Part shown: positions 1 through 12,200 of the stretch, piece after piece
How positions within the stretch are numbered: position 1 is the first letter of the stretch
How the letters are laid out: the number at the start of each line of letters is the position of its first letter
DNA from: Gymnorhina tibicen
Lineage: Eukaryota; Chordata; Aves; Passeriformes; Artamidae
Reading direction: 5' to 3'
Length of the DNA: 64,000 bases
Assembly: GCA_013399875.1 (NCBI GenBank)
Contig: VXAZ01002109.1
Location: 660,332-724,331 of the forward strand
The notes under the pieces: model-generated
The model's database searches: none
The model's input: only the letters and a program-made list of their open reading frames with translations
What the model was told of the DNA's origin: nothing
Translations under genes and position numbers: made by a program

Positions 1-859
1 CTAAAAGAAGTTATGTGTTCACACATATCTCTTCTTTCTGGTTGATATGTGCTTACACAGTGCAGTGACTGAGGGATCTTTTTTTGAGTTTTAGAGAACA
101 CTTGTGAGATTCTCTTGCTGCCTCCAGAAACATTCACTGCTCCCACCATTTCTCATGATCACTTCAATCATGAATAGTTGAATAGTAGTACTACATACTA
201 GTTGAATAGCTAGTATGAGATTTGTATGAAGAGCCTATCTTCAAAAGGTCTTGATCTATCAGACAGTACTTGGAAGCTATTGTAGCATTATGAAACACTA
301 ACTCTGATTTCATTTTAACCCGAGGGGACCTCAATATTAGCTCATATTTTCTGAGATGCTGAAATTTTACTGGCCTGAAGATCAGGTTTTTTGGACACAA
401 ACTGCAAGATACTGTTTTGTGTTTGTGATCCAAATCTTATTTTAAGAGTTGCATGTTGTCAGAGCACAAAATACATCAAGTTGTTGGGCTCAGACAAACT
501 AAGATATCAGCTGTTCTTTGATCTGTTAAAATATTGTCCACCTCATGGACAGGTACTCTTGCATGCAGATAAAAAGGCATATCTTCTCTATAGGTCTTCT
601 AGCATGAATTCCTTCAAACATTTCTGTAGTTGAATGTGTTCATCTCCGTTATGTTCTGGTGTTCCCAGAGTAACCTCTGAGCGCATCTCCATTTGCGTTG
701 ACATATGTTGCTGTTGGATAAAAATTACATTATGCACAGCATCTGCATTCAGCGGTATTAAAAATTGAGTATATTGTTACAAGCACTCTACTTATTTGGC
801 ATATATCTGAGATTAGTACAGATTACTCTGTTGCAACTGGAATACAAAGATTATATTAA
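1..859. other. No gene recognised
   Basis: AT-rich sequence with only short overlapping ORFs on both strands. It may be the 3' continuation of the decayed frames at 860-1830, but no convincing translation was seen. Confidence 0.5.
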
Positions 860-1830
860 TTACTCTCTCAATCTACAAGTTGTTCGCAGGCAAATTTGCT
901 TAGTTGCTCTGAGCCTTAATTTTATTGCTTGACACTCTCCAGGATGATATGAGTCTTTACCTAGGGTCTATATCCAAGTCACAGTCTCACTTTCAGGGGT
1001 TATATTTACTTTTTGGATAAACCGGATTATGTCAGCACCATTTTCCACGGTTGTCTCGAATCTTTCAGAGTGTCCAAAGCCAATGTCTTTGCTACTTTAT
1101 GTGCCAGCAATATATGAGATACTGATACGTTCCATGTGTTTTATTTATCTTTCCTAGAAATGCCATCAACAGTCACTTGAATCACAAGATCACAGTGTCA
1201 TCTCAGTCATTTGTTGCTATCATGCAGACAGTAATTGCCCAGATTTGCTGAAGTCTTCTTGTCAAAGGTTTATTCAGTGTTTGTAATGGTTTGGGGACAT
1301 AAATAGCTTCTTTCTCTGTCAGTAACATTAAATACAGTTTTTGTGGTGATTATTGATTGTGGTGGGATTTTGTTTATATATGGAATACAAAGACCCCTAC
1401 ACAGCAGCTTACCCAGTTCTAACGTGAAGGGAGATGCAGAATATAAACTTGATGGTGATGTTTCCGTCTTTATATTCTGCCAGCCCGTATTCATAGCCAC
1501 AATGGGTATCATCAGTCAGTTTGCTCACAATAACTGGTAAAAATGGGTGAGAAGGGCTTTTGCACAGAAGAGGTGATAAATATACTCTTTAACCAGCTGA
1601 GCTCAGGGTCACTATGGCACCTTTAGCATCAAATTTGGTCAAATTATATTGACCAGAAGTGTCATAGAAATTATTCTGAATCTTGAGAATAAGAGACTTG
1701 GCTTCAGGCCGGTTCCGGAGCTCTTGAACTTTTCTGAGAAGATGACTATATTGAAGAAGAGGAGCACAGTCTGCTCTGGGAAGCCAGCCCAAGGCTTGTG
1801 GAGTGAACTCCAGGTGCAAGTTCAAAACAC
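860..1830 (-). pseudogene. Decayed protein-like reading frames, unidentified
   Basis: Read on the minus strand, a run of fragments looks protein-like but is broken by stops and frame changes. The first (1825-1589) ends SGQYNLTKFDAKGAIVTLSS; another (about 1530-1400) includes SKLTDDTHCGYEYGLAEYKD and GNITIKF; others include FNVTDRERSYLCPQ (about 1310-1280) and ERFETTVENGADIIRFIQKV (about 1070-1010). No introns are apparent between fragments, which would fit a processed pseudogene or an old retroelement. I do not recognise the family. It could also be chance, though the first two fragments have coding-like composition. Confidence 0.3.
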
Positions 1831-2416
1831 TTCAATCTTGTAATTTGTCATTTGATTATATAGAATATACACATCATTTTCCCCATAATTTTTTTTTTGA
1901 GAAGATAAAATTAAACAAATCAATCTATTCCTCTTGCCTTATGACTCAAATTATGATTCCTGGATTGAGATGATCTGTGGTTTCTGTCAGAGTTTGCAAT
2001 CACATAGATATATAATAAAAAAACACCCCAGAACACAATATTGGAAGGCGTACATACATCTTTCCCTTGGGAAAGAAAACAGCATAAGGGAACACACTGG
2101 GGATTTCTAGCTAAATTGCTGAATGTGCTACTAGAAGACATTTTGATGTTGCAGTGTAAGTACAATAATATGGCAGGATAGAGTAAAATTAACAGAAATC
2201 CTGCAGAAGCTCTGAACAAATATTTTGAGCACGTAGAGCAGAGAAAATCCTCATTACAATTTTCTATTTCAATGGTATTTTCCACCAAAAAATCCATAGT
2301 TTGAGCACACCCGTGCCTTCTCCTCACATGTTGCAGAACCAGGCAAGAAGCAATCTTACTGTGCCTTCCAACACAGAGTTCACTGTGTAGCTTCTCTGGA
2401 GTTACACAGATCTAAA

Positions 2417-2655
2417 CTACTGCCTGACTACCACATTTTTTTCCTGCAACTCACACAATGACAGACAGTAATAAGAAACACTGAATGTGCAAGCCAAGGA
2501 GCTCCATTAATGACAGTCACAAAAATATTGTAAATATTTAATCTTTGTTTTGCCAAGTTGACTAAAGACTTGTAATCTGGCGTGAGATAAACCAGCATCT
2601 GAATTTATAGCACATCAGCTCTTCCAAAGTAAACACCTCTGCACAGGGCTTTGTC
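2417..2655 (-). other. Candidate terminal exons of the IL5RA-like gene (unresolved)
   Basis: Two good acceptors follow exon 9 in the required phase 0. One at 2655 (GTCCTTGCTGCAG) gives 16 residues from DKALCRG to a stop at 2605-2607. One at 2443 (GTGTGAGTTGCAG) gives EKNVVVRQ and a stop at 2417-2419. Neither shows the longer acidic tail seen in the plus-strand genes. A minus-strand frame near 2290 (ENTIEIENCNEDF) looks more like an acidic tail but has only a weak acceptor. I cannot choose among them. Confidence 0.25.
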
Positions 2656-3154
2656 CTGCAGCAAGGACACAGCTGGGGTAGGTTGTATTGCATGCGTTGT
2701 GCAGCCTCCTCCTTCTTCCTATAAGAATGTGCACATTTACTACAGCATATGCAATGACTTGCAGATCTCCACAAAAAATTCCCCTAGATAACTGGCCTAT
2801 ATGCTTACATGTACAGTATCCCATAACTGACTATTCTTCAGGGACTCAGGATGATCACTCCTTAGACTGTTGGCCCACTGAGTGTGGATACGCTGAAACA
2901 CCTTGAGGCACACTAGACATTTTAGTCCCCTGAGGATTTTCTCCATCCTGTCTACTGAGATCATTGTCCTGTAACCTCCACAAGTTTTCTGTTCTCTTCT
3001 GGCTTCACTACAAATGTTGTACATACCTTTTTCCCTTTTAGTTTTTTTTTTTTTTTTTTAAATTACTTGCTGCTCCAAATGCAATGTTGTACCATTCCGA
3101 TTGCAAGCAATACCACACGTGTCAATGTAGTGAGAGAAAAGAGAGCCACGCTAC

Positions 3155-3242
3155 CTGGTGGTGAGCCTCATCTGCTAACCATGTTTTGATATTATCTGAA
3201 GGATGTGGTACAGGCGTGGTTATAACTTCCAGGCATCCATAC
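3155..3242 (-). CDS. IL5RA-like gene, exon 9: cytoplasmic Box 1-like region
   Basis: Phase 2 in, phase 0 out. After a TCTTGCAG acceptor it encodes YGCLEVITTPVPHPSDNIKT and WLADEAHHQ. The PVPHP core and NIK spacing match the JAK-binding Box 1 of IL5RA (PIPAPKSNIK). The donor is GTAGCG. Phase 0 output agrees with the Box 1 exons at 39426 and 56684. Confidence 0.75.
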
Positions 3243-6200
3243 CTGCAAGACAGTGATACAGGCACGCGACTATTCTTGTCTGCTGGAACAGATCAGACAT
3301 TAATGCTTTGTAATATATATTCCAATTCCAAGACAGGCATCTACTATTTCTAAAGCCGTTTAAACTATTTTTTCTTTTTTTTCACTGTAGACATTTTTCT
3401 CAACATTTTCCCTAGCTCTTCTTTAGCCTGACTGGTTTCTAACCTGCAAGAGTTTTAAAAAGACTGGATGGATATACAAAAACCTATAATTTCTACACAA
3501 ATATTATTTCCAAGCTAAGTGAGAACTTGTGGCATGCTAACGTGTCTATAGCTTAAAAAATTAGTCCTATGTGTTCTTTCCATAATTAAAAATTGATAAC
3601 TTCTTTTATACAAATCAGGAATAACAATTATTCATTAATTAAATAATAAATTTAATTTTCATAGAGGTTCCATTTACATCCTACACCTTCCAAATATTAA
3701 GGTATCTTGAGTTATCATCCTATAGTTTATTTCTCAGTTCAAGAAACCCTTTGCTGCCATGTCAATAGGAAAGCTATATAGGCAGGCAGAAAAGCAGAGG
3801 CATAGAGACAGCTGGCAGAGTTAACTGTTGGTGGGTGTAGGGCCACTACTATTACTTTGCTCTACTAATAGTATTAATAGCACAGCAAAGGAAATTCCTT
3901 CCATCAGCCTGACTTCCCTTTTTTATTTATTTCTTGTAAACTCTTCAGCTTAGAGTGAAAGACTACTTTCATAACACCCATGGATTATGAAATGAAATTG
4001 GACAGCATGACATGCCGTTCATCTTTGGCCTGATTAAGACTGGCAGCCTTGAATACAGAACCTGTGAAAGCATGGGGTAAAGCTACACTGAGGATAGAGG
4101 GGCAGCTCTCAGAGCAAGATTAAAAAATGTCATTTAGAGTGGCAGAAAGACATCTGAGAGTAAGGTGTGAGACTGGATCTTCAGGGGACTGTGGTAGGAG
4201 CTGCGAGAGAAGAGTTATAAGTCTCATTGTCTTACACTGGGTCATAACGCCAAGCACTACTTTGTTAGAACAATAGCTGGAAATGCACCATTAACTGCTT
4301 CTTGTAAACATAAGGTATCTGAGAAGATCTGTGTGTGACTTTCATCCATTGTATGGATTACTCTCATCCTGTCCCCTCTTCCACCAGAAATTTATACGAC
4401 CATCCAGAAATGTAAGCTACCTTCTACACGCATATATCAGCAAACCTCCAAGGAAAATCAGAAGACAAAACAATGCGAGGCTTAGCAGCAGGATATCCAC
4501 TGTCTTTTCTTAAAAAAAAAAAAAAGAGGGAAAAGTAATGTTAGTTATATGGGAGAGGCTAGGATAGTTCATAAATGGATGAATTACATATGGACTCATA
4601 AATATTGCACTGTTCCTGAACTGTCACAGATTCAAAGAAACATTTCGTGGAGATTATTTAGGGGAAAAAGGCTTTTGACTTCAGCACTGTTCCCTCCTCC
4701 TTTTAGCCCTCAGCCTTGCTGCTGCCTTTGTCCAGCACTTCCTCTTGCTTCATTCCTCTCCAGTAGACTTCATTCCCTCCTTTTACTGGAATTCTGCTCT
4801 CATATGCTAGACATGGCCTGTCTTGCCATTGGATACCTTCACACAGCCTTGATTTCTCTGGATATCAAACCCTCTGTCCATCTGCGATTGGTGTTTCTGC
4901 TGCTGCTCAAGCTGCTCCTGAGTTCCTACTGTTGCTACCTCCCATCTCCACACACCATGAGGCCCCTGCTCCCGCCTCCTCACCACTTCACAACTGTAAC
5001 TGATTTAAGACAAAATGAAAATAAAAGCATTTTGTCAAACAAAATATTGTCTTTGATTCAAGAAGCAGCATTTGGTTTCTGTTATACTTACCTTTTTAAC
5101 CCTGCTTGTCATAGTCCTAAAGAAATGGCATCAATGCATATTTATAATGTTCAACAAATACTACTGCTCTGTTCCTTGCATTTCTTCCTCCAAAATACCC
5201 AAAATACCAAAATAGCAATGTATTTGTTTGATTCGGAAATGTCTTTCTGGCAAATTTTATTTTTTGTTTAATATCTAGCTTTAGAACCACAACTACTTTG
5301 GATTGGTTTTAACAAAGTACTTTGAAGAAAAACGGGTGAGGACAGCTCTTAAAAAAGTAATAGTCTAAGGCCAGTTAAACAGTGGTTTTAGGGTCAATCT
5401 AGATAAAAATCAAATAACAAAAGAATGGAACAAAAGTTCTGAGTTTGAACCCATCTATTTCTACAAATTTGATATGAAACAAAGAAAAAACTCAAAAACT
5501 TGTGGGCAGAACTTATAAGAATATGCTTTATCTTCTATAAAGTACAAAACTACCCTTTATTCACTCTAAGATAAAAAGGAAGTTATTTTCTTCTGGCTGT
5601 CTGAGATGAGGGCTCAGATAACTTATTCTGAACAACCTCTGGGCTGTGTCATAGAATTGTTTTTTTGTTTGTGGTAATTGCTCTGCATCATTCTGCTGAT
5701 CCTGTATGATGTACACACCCAGGAGAAGAGGAAGCTCTGTTCTTATCATCAGCTGAACCACAAAGAAGCTTGCTTCTCCTGCTTTCTTACTTCTTGCATT
5801 TTGGAAATCAGCAAGAAAAAGAAGCACATATATTCTTTTGGGTACACCATTTCATGGTGGGGTTTTTTTCAGATGCAAATGCTTAAAGTTTGACAGAAAT
5901 AACAGAACTTTGAAACCAAAACAAGTGGCTTGGTTTGCAAAAATGCAGAACACTTCTGAATTACTACTAACTTCAAAGTGATCTATGAATGCTCATCAGC
6001 TCTAAAAATTAGACCAATTATTTCAAGTTTCTGCATATGAATAAAGCTGATGAAACATTTCTTTTTTTAGCAGAAAGTTTCTGTAGTAAACAGCTCAGTT
6101 CAGGTTAAATTGTGATGGTTTTTTTCAAGGGCATGTGCTAATTCCAATGGAGAATGATTGTTTTCCCCATGAGAAAATTAGCAAATTCTTTTCATGTCAA

Positions 6201-9200
6201 AGGAACATTTCAGAACAAATATTTTAGTTATGTTTTGAATTATGTTATTTCATTTTGATGTTTCAGCTTTTTTTAAATGAAGGTTAAAATGCCTTTTTAA
6301 AATGCATTCTTAAAGAGATGTTGCACATTTCCTAGATGAAACACTGGAATGTCATGGAGAAGCAAAGAAAAAGCAGGTCATGCCATGCTTCTTCAAGACT
6401 TTCAGTAGAAAGAGATCCTGCAACACCAGAAGAATCGACACATTTCAAAAGAAAAATATTGAATGGATGTTCTTCTTTTCAGGTTACTTGCAAAACATCC
6501 ATTTATACGTGTTCCCAGTTAGAAGCAGATAGAATAATTTCCACAGAATACAGAGTAAAATGGACAGAAAAAATTGCCTGGGCATCAAAGGAGGCATTTA
6601 AAGAGATTTGGCTGAGAACCTGACCCTCCAGTGGAATATCTCCATAGATTCATTTTATAAGAGCCAGTGATCCTTCCTGAGTAGGAAGGAGGGAAATTGC
6701 TGCACCACATGTGCAGTACGCTCCAGGGTAAATCATCATGCTGCCCTGAACACATGCAGATATTACAGCTTATGTGCCATGGTGGTCTTGTCCGTCATAA
6801 ACTTTTCTGAATTAGAGGAAACATGCTGTGATTATTGAACCTCAGCAACAGCTGTAGAGGAAGCTGGGAAAGCAGCAGTGTTGAAAATGGCTAAAGGAGA
6901 CTGGCAAATGCTGATAGCCAGGTTTGGTAGGCTGGAACCAGAATGAGTGACTGCTCAAGTGCATTTCCTTCTTCTGGTAAAAGGCTGGCAGGGAGCAAGT
7001 AAATCTACGTGCCTACGCCCAGAGGACCTCTTCTGATTTCCCGTCTACACATCAGATGCGTCCAGCCTGATGCCAGGCAGACAGACCAGGCAGACTCCTC
7101 CTAGCCCATGCAGTGGTCCTAGACTCTCTCTGTCTTTACTGAGAAGAAAGGGGAGTCTCTAAAGAGCAATTCAAGATTTGTGGCCTGAAAAATTTTCTCC
7201 TTCACCACAGTGAACATGAAGAGCAATTAGGTTTCTCTCTCCAGCTATTTCACGAGTGGAATGTTTTTGAAATTAAATGAATGAATTTGGGCCAAAAAAG
7301 GTTTCAACAGACCAGTGGGATATAGTGAGGCATCTGATAGAGTAGGTAGCCAATATCCAGTAAATTCTATAATTGAATTTACATTCAATCCATTTCAAAA
7401 CTAATAATGTCTGCCCTGGTGTTTCCTGTCCTCAGATAAATATGTATTTGAAGCTCAAAGTTCAAAAAGACGTATTCCAAAATACACAGTCTGTTTCATT
7501 AAATAATGATACTTATCTTGTATTGTTTTACTGCCAATAGTACTGTACTTTTTTTTGCATGTCAACACACAGACACAAGTTTCTCTCTATAAATACAGCA
7601 TCACACCATTGTACTACTTCCCCTCTGCCTAACCTGATGTCAGGAAGTTTCTGCATGTGGAGGCATTTTTCTCATCATGGAAAGCACAAGTTTCCCTTGT
7701 AAGCACACCAGTGTGAAAATGTTTTCATAGGGGGTGAAGGAAAAGTATTGCAAGGCTCTTGTTTACTTTGTGCACAAGTGAGTTGTCGGGGCCAGAGGAC
7801 ATATATTTAAATGAGAGCTAAACCATTTCCTACCTCTGTCAGATAAGAAATTATTCCACCAACGTAATAAAAGAAATCTTAGACTTAGTCCTTGAAGACT
7901 ATGTGGTTTGATGAATGTTATGACTTTTGCAGATTTCTTGGCTTACTAACTCCAGTTGAAAGCATTTGTAAAGGTGTCCTTTGCAGGGCAATGTGGCAGG
8001 GTGGGGGGATGGTGGTGTTGGGACCTTGTCAGCTGCTGACCATTATTATTTCCCAAAGGCTGTCAAGAGTCAGGTGTAATTTAACTCAGGAGAACAGCTC
8101 TGTAAAGACCAGGCAAGTAGAACTCAGACTAAGGACTCTCCTTCCCTGCAGCAGAGCCGTGCCAGCCTGGTGTGTGCCACGGGCCCCAAGGTACTGTTAT
8201 AACCCAGTACCACAGCCTGGAGAAGAACAGAGGCAATAACGAAGCAAACATATTGAATGGTAATAACATAATTCATGATAACAGTTATGAATAATAAGTA
8301 CATGAAAACTTACCATCATGAATAAATACTGGTTCACTCCATTCACTCCAGATCTTGTTTGCTATGCAAATCTCTTTCTTTACTCTCACTTGTGCTGCAC
8401 ATTTTTTTGCTGGCTTATGAAATGGATACTTATAGTTCTCTGCAGTGACATTTACAATCTATCAAGAGAGATTTAGGGGATTATTTTAAATGATTTTGCA
8501 TTGCACTGCAAACAGATATAAGCTAGGGATGTCAAATACTTCTATTTACATCTTTAACTAGTAAGAAGAGATTTTCAGGACAAGTTCTTATGTCCAGACA
8601 CAATCTGATTCTTATCTGATGTGTGTTAAAACTCAGAACTGAACATGAAAAGAGACTGGAACTGATAAGGTGGAAGGAGGTATCATTTATGGCAGGACAT
8701 TAAGTGTATGAAAATGCTGATCCCGCTTTCATTTTTTATCCCACCACGTATAGGACGAACACAGTAACTATGGAACTGCAAGTTTTAAGATTTTGGTGTG
8801 GGTAGTGTGCTATACTTGCTTCTCTGGTAGAATAAAATCTTGCCGTTTTCAGCTGAAGGATGTCCACTATTTTTGTGACTACCCGGAAACATCTTTGATT
8901 GTGGCTATGAAAAAAACCACATCACTTCAAAAGATCAAGCCCAAACATGGAGTGGTGGAGTTTAAAGCAGAGGGATCTCTATATCATCCACCACTTTTGA
9001 AAACTAAAGCAAACTTCTGTAAATAAGCAATTTTAAGAGTTTAAGAAGGAATATAAAAAAGAAAAAAACCTCTTGCTTGTAAAAATTAAAAGTGATGTTA
9101 GAAGGTTGCAAAGAAGTAGAAAGTATGACTCTCACAGACAGAGAGGCATGGAATTTTTGCTTCCTTGGTGTCTTCTTGGTGACTGTTCTCCTCGTACTGA

Positions 9201-12200
9201 CTGGTGTGGAGTGGATTTGACCGCATGTACCATGGCACTTCCTTCTCTCCCTTTTAAGACTTTCCCAGTTCTAGTGTCTATTATTATTTTGTGGTGCCCA
9301 AAGCACAATATTAAACTTCAGGTGAAACTCAGCATCTAGACTGGCAAATTAGTCACAACCTACGTCTTACATGTGACATGCTGGTCATACATACTTGAAT
9401 AACATTTGACCTTTGTCTAAGAATACAAAATGACTCAGCTTGTGGTTCAGTGTAATCCACAGACCTTTTTTCTTCTGTGTTGACGCCTATATTTTAATTC
9501 CTTATTTTGTGTTGACATATTTGACCTGTATTTCCTAATCATAGGAATTTTCTTGTTACTGAATTTCACCTTGTTGATTTCAGACTTAACCAACATTTCA
9601 AATTCTAATCTTGTTTCCCATGGTACTTGACAACCCTTCTTAGCTTTCAGACAATACTTCTTTTTCTATAACGAAAAAGTCAATACAGTCTATGTGATAC
9701 TATGTACAATCCATATTTAATATAAAAGAAAAAAACATCCAATTTTGCTTCAATGCAAACCTGACTCTGAAAGATTTCGTAAAATGTATTGATTTTTCAT
9801 TTTTTACCAGAAAGACAAGTTGGATTATTCATTAAAGACAATGGAATTTCTTTAAAATTTGTTGGAGATTAAATTTTGTTAAGTTAGAGGGACGCCTTGT
9901 TTTTAATGAAGTTATGTTATACAGACTAAGTGTACTACCAGAAAACTGATTACCTTATGATCTGTTATTTTCACTTGGTACAAAAAACACTTTTTCCTTG
10001 CTGAACCAATAGTAGGTGGAGGTTTCCAGTGAATTTTAATACTTCTGTTTTCAAAGGAAATTGAGATGTTGATCGGTGGGTTCAGCTTCTCTGAAAAATA
10101 AAGAGCACGTAGAGACCTTCTGTACCTCATGCTCTTTTTCATATTTAAGCTGATGTAAAACAAATGAAGGTACATTAATTCTTAAAATACACAGCTGAGT
10201 ATTTTGGAGTTTGCCACACCCAAAGGAGACATTCAGTGAGTTGCACATTTTCTTTGAAGTTGCTGTTCACTAAGTGTCTCAAAATAAAGAGACGGAGTTG
10301 GGGTTTTTCTCATATCTTTCTAGGAAAGGCAGCAAGCATGCGTAGGAGGAGCAGGGCCTCTCCGGAATGTGTTGCTGTTGAGGAGGCCTTGAGTCTGCTA
10401 CCAGCTCCACGTCATGTGTTTTGTCTACCCACAGGCCTGGTATTATTACTTTGAAAAAATGGAATTTCATCTCTCACAGAGGGGTTACAGAAGGGCCATT
10501 TGGAAAGCCTTCACAGAATCTTAGAAGGGTTTGGGTTGGAAGGGACCTTAAGGACCACCTAGCTCCAAATCCCCTGCCATGGGCAGGGCCAGCTCCCACT
10601 AGACCAGGTTGCTCAAAGCAGCATCCACCTGTCCTTGAACACTTCCAGGGATGGGGCATCCACAACTTCTCTGAACAACCTGTTGCCCAGAGAAGCTGTC
10701 TGATTCAATACATGAAGATTTCTGCAGATGCTAAAGAAATATCCGTCTTTCTCTCTCCTGTAAAGGAGCAAGCAGACACTTGCTATGGAGGAAGTACAGG
10801 ATTGGAAGCAAGGGACATTTGGGTCCCCAGGATTTTAGCCTTGGATTTATATCAGCAAGTCTACAGTTGTTTTTTAGCACACTAGGGCACTGATGCTCAG
10901 TGTGTACTCAGTACTCAGGCATCCTCAGTCCTACCCAGCTGCTGCTGCATCGCTGTGAAAGGAGGCCAGCTGGAGTTTTCCAAAAAAGCCCTCCCAGCAG
11001 AGGCAGAAGTGTGTGGCAAGTTCTGCAGACAGGGTCAGCGAGGTCTGGGGATGACACGGCTGCAGTGTGGTGCCAGTGAGGAAAACCAGAGAGAGGCAGA
11101 GAGGGTGAGTGGCAGCACGACTGCTCCACGCAGCTGCTCTGCTTGCTCCAGCAGCCTTTGAGGGTGGGGGCACACCATGGGCCATGAAGAGTCATGAGCC
11201 ATGAGAAGAGTAAGAAGCAGGGTTTTTTTTTGTTTAGTCTCTGAAATACTGTTCCTAGACCATGTCTCCCTTCTGTAAGGATATCAAGAATAGGCAGATT
11301 TTCATCCTTTTGTCATATGTCAGCTTATAGCTGGCTCTGATTGCAGTGTAAAGCTTTAGGTAAAGCAAACAATTCTAAATTAGTCTTAGAAAAGATTAAA
11401 TGAGACCTAATTCAGAATAAATTTTTAGAGTTTTGAATTATATTTTTGCTGTCCCTTGAGCTATGACTGATTCCCAGGTTACAGGTCTGGAATATGATCA
11501 ACATGTTAATGACTTAAAAGGCATTTGAATCTGCAATCTTTGCTAAAATTCAGGTGAATTTCTTACCCATGAGATTAATTCAAACTTCCCAGAGAAGTTA
11601 AGAAAAGTAATTTTATATGATCATTCAAAACTGTCGATAATTAAAAATAACTGCCAAGATACTTTTAACTTAAAAAATAAATAAAAATGCTACTAATGTT
11701 AGAGAACATTCATATTCCTAAATTCAGGTTATAAATGAGACTTGTGATTATTTATGCTCCTTTTCTTAATCACACTTGCTCAGCACTATTAAAAAAAAAG
11801 GATAGTAAAGAAAAAGAAAGGAGAAACAAGGGTATAATATTTTTAAAAATTGTTTCCTCACATCAGCCTATCTTTTCTTTTAATTAAAATTATAGATAAA
11901 CAATGTAATTAAATCAGAGAAAAAAATTAAAAAACCTTCAGCCATAATCCATTTTGTTTAATCTTTGTGTAACATTCACATTGAGATGAATGCCTAAATA
12001 GATAGAATTAATATTATGACTTTGTCACACCTATTTCCTTTTTTGCTTTCCACAAAGTAACCAATTAATGAACTTTTCACAACAGAAAATAATAGACAAT
12101 ACTTACCTATTGTCTGAGGTGTGAAAGCTTTGTAATAAGACAGTCCCCTTGAACTATTTCTCAAACTTCTTACAGTTATATTTAAATTTATTTTCCTTGA

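Noticed and set aside
1920..2327. 135-codon minus-strand ORF with a hydrophobic segment (AGFLLILLYPAILLYLHC), first considered as the transmembrane exon of the minus-strand receptor
   Set aside because: The true helix exon at 4508-4421 fits the phase and order; this frame has no good acceptor and starts without ATG.
4549..5271. Longest ORF of the window (240 codons, plus strand), including MACLAIGYLHTALIS, which recalls the leader of IL13RA2
   Set aside because: It lies in an intron of the minus-strand receptor, in a CT-rich stretch, with no splice partner or receptor domain following. The leader resemblance is short and from memory, so chance is likelier.
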